DNA from: Albimonas donghaensis
GTDB lineage: Bacteria > Pseudomonadota > Alphaproteobacteria > Rhodobacterales > Rhodobacteraceae
DNA: 64,000 nt
Assembly: GCF_900106695.1 (NCBI RefSeq)
Contig: NZ_FNMZ01000004.1
Location: 1 to 64,000, forward strand
Direction of reading: 5' to 3'
Below, piece after piece: positions 60,942 through 64,000 of the stretch. Position 1 is the stretch's first letter. The number at the start of each line of letters is the position of its first letter. The translations under genes and the position numbers were made by a program. A model generated the notes under the pieces. That model had not been told where the DNA came from. It searched no databases and saw nothing but the letters and a program-made list of their open reading frames with translations.

Positions 60942-61307
60942 ATGCGCCGTCACGAACTGACCGACCGGGAATGGGCGATCATCCAACCGCTGCTGCCGCA
61001 GAAGTCGCGGGGCGTGCCGCGGGTGGATGACCGCCGTGTGATCAACGGCATCCTCTGGAGGTTCCGCGCAGGCACGCCCTGGCGCGACGTGCCCGAGCGC
61101 TATGGCCCGCGCACCACGCTCTACAACCGTTTCGCCCGATGGCGCGCGGCCGGGGTCTGGGACCGCATTCTGGAAGCGATCTCAGAGGCCTATGACGGCG
61201 ATATCGTGATGATCGACAGTTCCTGCGTCCGGGTCCACCAGCACGGGGCCGCGGTAAAAAGGGGGGTGACGACCATGGCTGCATGGGACATTCCCGCGGC
61301 GGGCTGA
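60942..61307 (+). CDS. IS5-family transposase, OrfA
   Basis: N-terminal half of the transposase, 121 codons. The DUF4096-type helix region contains ELTDREWAIIQPLLPQK and GTPWRDVPERYGP, then the first catalytic Asp in DIVMIDSSCVRVHQHG near residue 92. The frame runs into an A5G6 tract at 61256-61266; beyond it the family sequence continues in the -1 frame (OrfB). A GAGGAGGAGG site precedes the ATG. Programmed -1 slippage is normal in this IS group, so this is probably not a mutation. Confidence 0.92.
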   Translation: MRRHELTDREWAIIQPLLPQKSRGVPRVDDRRVINGILWRFRAGTPWRDVPERYGPRTTLYNRFARWRAAGVWDRILEAISEAYDGDIVMIDSSCVRVHQHGAAVKRGVTTMAAWDIPAAG

Positions 61308-61699
61308 CCACAAAGATCCATGCGCTGGTCGATGCCGAGGGCCGCCCCATCCGCCTGAAGCTGACGCCCGGCCAGGCGGGCGACGCGCCGGTGGGAACCG
61401 AGTTCGTCGCCGATCTGGACCCCGGCGCGACCCTGATCGCCGACCGCGCCTACGACACCAACCCGATCCGCGAGGGCGCGGCGGCCCGCGGCGTCTGGGC
61501 CAAAATCCCGCCCCGCGTGATCCGCAAGGACGCTTTCAGCTTCAGCCCCTGGGTCTATCGCCAGCGCAATCTGGTCGAGCGCTTCTTCAACCGCATCAAA
61601 CAGTTCCGCGGTCTTGCCACCCGATACGACCGGCGCGCCGACAATTACCTCGCCGCCCTCAAACTCGCCGCAATCCGCATCTGGATCGCGAAGATATGA
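61283..61699 (+). CDS. IS5-family transposase, OrfB
   Basis: C-terminal catalytic part, expected as an OrfA-OrfB fusion by -1 frameshift at 61256-61266. It contains SRGGLTTKIHALVDAEGRP, the second catalytic Asp in TLIADRAYDTNPIRE, and the Glu of the DDE triad in RNLVERFFNRIKQFRG, with the conserved Arg/Lys spacing. The stop is 10 bases inside the right end of the element. Confidence 0.92.
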   Translation: MGHSRGGLTTKIHALVDAEGRPIRLKLTPGQAGDAPVGTEFVADLDPGATLIADRAYDTNPIREGAAARGVWAKIPPRVIRKDAFSFSPWVYRQRNLVERFFNRIKQFRGLATRYDRRADNYLAALKLAAIRIWIAKI

Positions 61700-61708
61700 G
61701 TCCGCGCC

Positions 61709-62263
61709 CTAGCCGGGCGCGGCCCGCCGCGGTCCGCCCGGCCCGGCCTCCTCGCGTCGCGCGCCGCCCTGCTCGGCCGTCCCGCCCGGCGGGCAGCCGT
61801 CGCCCGGGGCGAAGACGCCGAACATGCCGGTGGTCAGCACCGCGGAGACCGCCCGCTCCGGCGCCGCCGAATGGCCGGAGCGGCGCGCGTAGTCCCCGGT
61901 CATGCCCGAGGCCTTGAGCGTGGCGATGTCGACGACCAGCGCCGGCGACCGCTCCTCCCCGTATCGCAGGTTGAGCCGGCCGGGCATCTCCTCCAGCCGC
62001 AGGGGCCAGGTGGCGGCGGTCACGCCCAGGCAAGCGGCGACCTTGGCGGTGAAGCGGCGGCGGATCTCGAAGGCGGGTTCGGAGGCCACGGCGTCGATCT
62101 CGGCCGAAGCGGCGGTGGCCAGCGCCCAGCGCGCGGTGGTCCCTCGGGGGCCCAGCACGTCCTCGTAGCGCAGCATCGGGGCTGTCACCGCCAGCCCGAC
62201 CAGAGCCAGCGCGGCGGCCCCCACGCCGATGCGCGCGCGGCGCATGGAGCGGTCTCTCGTCAT
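61709..62263 (-). CDS. Unknown protein with N-terminal membrane anchor
   Basis: A 184-aa protein with no recognised family. A basic start followed by a hydrophobic helix (about 12-30, IGVGAAALALVGLAVTAP) suggests a membrane anchor or signal. The rest is soluble with single Cys residues near 78 and 156, and a Gly/Arg/Pro-rich tail. Met at 62245 is an alternative start. It probably belongs with the DUF2333 gene upstream on the same strand, 99 bases away, although a strong hairpin lies between. Its TAG stop lies at the right end of the IS and uses the element's terminal base; the stop would also exist without the IS. Confidence 0.65.
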   Translation of the reverse strand: MTRDRSMRRARIGVGAAALALVGLAVTAPMLRYEDVLGPRGTTARWALATAASAEIDAVASEPAFEIRRRFTAKVAACLGVTAATWPLRLEEMPGRLNLRYGEERSPALVVDIATLKASGMTGDYARRSGHSAAPERAVSAVLTTGMFGVFAPGDGCPPGGTAEQGGARREEAGPGGPRRAAPG

Positions 62264-62313
62264 CGTCGCTCCCGGGATACGCAGGAACAGGTGCGGAATA
62301 CGCGGATCGGGCC

Positions 62314-62340
62314 CGCCCCGCCGCGACGTGCGGCGGGGCG
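62314..62340 (-). terminator. Terminator hairpin of the DUF2333 gene
   Basis: CGCCCCGCCGC-GACGT-GCGGCGGGGCG, a perfect 11-bp stem with a 5-base loop, 22 bases after the stop at 62363 on the minus strand. Confidence 0.7.
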
Positions 62341-62362
62341 ACTCAGGCGGTCATCTTGGCGC

Positions 62363-63592
62363 TCAGCGGTTCAGGATGTCACGCAGCTCGACCATGTTGG
62401 CGCGGGCGCGAAGCACTTTCTGCCCCATGACCGAGAGATGATCGGGCGAAATCGCGCCGTCCTCGCGCCCGTTGGAAACGACCATCGGGTTCAGCTCGGC
62501 GCCTTCGGCCAGATGCGCCTCCATCCGGTCCCAGACCTGGCCGAGATCGGACTGCTCGATCGACTTGCCGAAATCCATCTTCACCGCCTGCATCAGCCCG
62601 TGCAGGGCGAAGAGCTGGCCGCGGGCCTGGTGGAACAGGTTGTCGGCGCGGAAGTCGAACCAGCCGCGGTTGTTGCCGTCGGCGGGGATGAACTCCTTGC
62701 GCTGCACGGACCATTGCGTGGCATTGGCCCGCTGGGCGAGCTGCGAGGCCATGGAGCCGAGATCGGCGGCCAGCCGGTCCACCAGCGTCCGCAGGTTGTC
62801 GCGGCGCACGTCGAACAGCGCGTCGCAGGCGGCCAGACGCTCGTTGTAGCGGCGGTAGAGCGGGATGGCCCCGCGATAGGAGGTCGAGGCCGCCTCCATC
62901 ACCGTCTGCAGCTGGGCGTCGAAGGGGTTGTTGAGCACCCAGGCGCGTTCATTGGTGCGCAGGCGCGACTGGGCGGCCTGCAGATCGGCGTCGGCGGTGG
63001 AGGTGCCGCGCACCCGGCCCAGCGTGTCGGCGAGGTCGAGCGAGACGCGGCGCACCATGCTCAGCATGCCGATCTGGAACGAGGCCTTGTTGTCGAACCA
63101 GGGCGTGTCCTCGAAGTCGACCAGGCCGAAGAAGCCGAGGTTGTACTGGGGCGCGCCGGGGATCCAGTCGTTCTGGTTCACCATCAGGTCGATGAGACCG
63201 ATCTGCATCTGCACGACGCGGGAGGGCGCGCAGGTCAGGGTCTCGGAGGAGCCGGCGGTGGTGCTCTCGTCGTTCACCTCCACCGGGGCGTCGGCGGCGG
63301 TCGTCGCCGGGGCCGGGCCGGCCACCTCGCCGCGGGACCCGGGCGGGGGCAGGATGGTCTGGGGATAGGCCAGGTCCATGCCGGGGTAAGTGGTGGTGCG
63401 CCAGGTCAGGATGCCGAGATAGCCGATGCAGAACAGGATCAGCAGCACCGGCAGGGCGCTGACGAGCCGACGCATCAGGCTGCGTTTCTTCGGGGCGAAC
63501 GGGTCGGTGGGATCGGGCTTCCTGCGGCCGATGCCGAAGAGCAGGCCGATCCGCTCGAGGAGTTCGACGAGGAAGTCGATGATGCGGGTCAT
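62363..63592 (-). CDS. DUF2333 family protein
   Basis: Conserved alphaproteobacterial/gammaproteobacterial envelope protein of unknown function, 409 aa. An N-terminal cytoplasmic stretch (1-40, with RRKPDPTDPFAPKKRS) is followed by one membrane helix (about 44-63). A long periplasmic region then holds the DUF2333 domain, including NQNDWIPGAPQYNLGFFGL near 138, WVLNNPFDAQLQTVMEAAS near 218 and NNRGWFDFRADNLFHQARGQ near 305. Length and layout match the family. It has GGAGAGG before the ATG and is transcribed towards the IS-flanked gene. Confidence 0.92.
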   Translation of the reverse strand: MTRIIDFLVELLERIGLLFGIGRRKPDPTDPFAPKKRSLMRRLVSALPVLLILFCIGYLGILTWRTTTYPGMDLAYPQTILPPPGSRGEVAGPAPATTAADAPVEVNDESTTAGSSETLTCAPSRVVQMQIGLIDLMVNQNDWIPGAPQYNLGFFGLVDFEDTPWFDNKASFQIGMLSMVRRVSLDLADTLGRVRGTSTADADLQAAQSRLRTNERAWVLNNPFDAQLQTVMEAASTSYRGAIPLYRRYNERLAACDALFDVRRDNLRTLVDRLAADLGSMASQLAQRANATQWSVQRKEFIPADGNNRGWFDFRADNLFHQARGQLFALHGLMQAVKMDFGKSIEQSDLGQVWDRMEAHLAEGAELNPMVVSNGREDGAISPDHLSVMGQKVLRARANMVELRDILNR

Positions 63593-64000
63593 GGGCCTCT
63601 CCGTTGCTGCGCCGGGATTTTAACTAGCGGCTTCGCGACGGGCTTCCAAGGCGCATGGGCGCGCAGGGGGGCGGAAGTCGGCGCGAGGATCGAGGAAAGC
63701 AGGCGCCGCGTCCGACCGGACGCGGGCGGAACCGGCGCGCCCGCGGCGCGTTGCGATGCGGCGCCGGGCGGCGCGGGAGCAGGCGGAAACGGCGCGCCCG
63801 GATCCCGCATGGACGGCGTGGGCGGCGGGCGGGGCGGGGCGGGCGCCGGGCTCCGGAAGGCCGGGCCAGTCGCCCCATGGACACTGCTCCGCGCGACTTG
63901 TCCCGGCCGGCGAGGTTCCACCCGCCGCTCCCCGCCCGAGACGGCGCCGCCGGGCGCCCCCGCATCAACGCGCCGCGGGCGCCCGGCCGCGGCCAGGCGT
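63593..64000. other. Upstream region at window end
   Basis: About 400 bases beyond the DUF2333 start with no supported gene; open frames are low-complexity Ala/Pro/Arg frames. The DUF2333 promoter is presumably here (an AT-richer ATTTTAACTAG patch lies at 63618-63628). Confidence 0.5.

Larger units (their letters stand above)
60870..61709 (+). mobile_element. IS5-family insertion sequence (IS427/IS1031-like)
   Basis: An 840-bp element with imperfect terminal inverted repeats beginning GGGCGCG at each end (left GGGCGCGTCCCCATAAAC, right complement GGGCGCGGACTCATATCT). It is flanked by TA duplications and encodes a two-frame DDE transposase. It looks complete and potentially mobile. A decayed copy of its left end is at 12221-12445. 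Confidence 0.92.
60868..61711. repeat. Target duplication (TA) flanking the IS
   Basis: TA at 60868-60869 and 61710-61711 border the element; the joined pre-insertion site reads GGCTAGCC. Confidence 0.75.

Noticed and set aside
61256-61266. Transposase frameshift as an inactivating mutation
   Set aside because: The A5G6 tract and two-frame layout match programmed -1 frameshifting in this IS group, and all DDE residues are present.

Overview
The window is very GC-rich with dense coding. Its gene content (TRAP transporter, DUF2333 protein, RutR-controlled reductive pyrimidine pathway, RibB with a degenerate GTP cyclohydrolase II half, rpmH-rnpA-yidD, P1 peptidase) points to an alphaproteobacterium, most likely Rhodobacterales. 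That assignment is inference from gene content; no rRNA gene is present.

1-12.6 kb is an accessory island. A type I restriction-modification locus runs hsdM - unknown 134-aa gene - hsdS - AlbA_2-type gene, each joined to the next by an ATGA overlap, then hsdR. The AlbA_2 gene is broken: its N-terminal and C-terminal parts survive, and an AT-richer block with an unknown 187-aa gene sits where its middle should be. The island continues with a small serine recombinase, a phage/plasmid-type SF2-like ATPase, about 1.3 kb without recognisable genes, and a decayed copy of the IS that is intact at 60.9 kb.

12.6-30.1 kb: a PAS protein and an EamA transporter, then a carboxylate uptake and acyl-CoA cluster (flavin reductase-dctP-dctQ-dctM; iclR-enoyl-CoA hydratase; acyl-CoA ligase-acyl-CoA dehydrogenase). 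Near-identical 17-bp inverted repeats lie before both minus-strand operons, suggesting one IclR regulon. Next is a 1792-aa beta-helix protein with 116-aa repeats, translationally coupled to a sulfotransferase, and a tRNA-Arg(ACG) gene.

30.2-49.7 kb is mostly core: P1 peptidase, orphan histidine kinase, FkbM methyltransferase, TVP38 protein plus flavoprotein reductase, rpmH-rnpA-yidD, a lipoprotein, ttcA, a VOC protein, a 28-C homopolymer, tesB, a quinone reductase, then riboflavin genes (ribE; ribB-ribH-nusB) separated by a LuxR-type regulator and a serine hydrolase.

49.8-64 kb: a degenerate-GGDEF/EAL protein, then a pyrimidine degradation and uptake cluster on the minus strand (hyuC, hydA, ABC ATPase, two permeases, a TUDOR-like protein, a binding protein) with divergent rutR and a RutR-type operator. 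A small AT-rich block with an unknown three-helix membrane protein separates hyuC from hydA. An intact IS5-family element sits exactly in the shared stop-codon site between rutR and a convergent hypothetical gene, followed by a DUF2333 protein.
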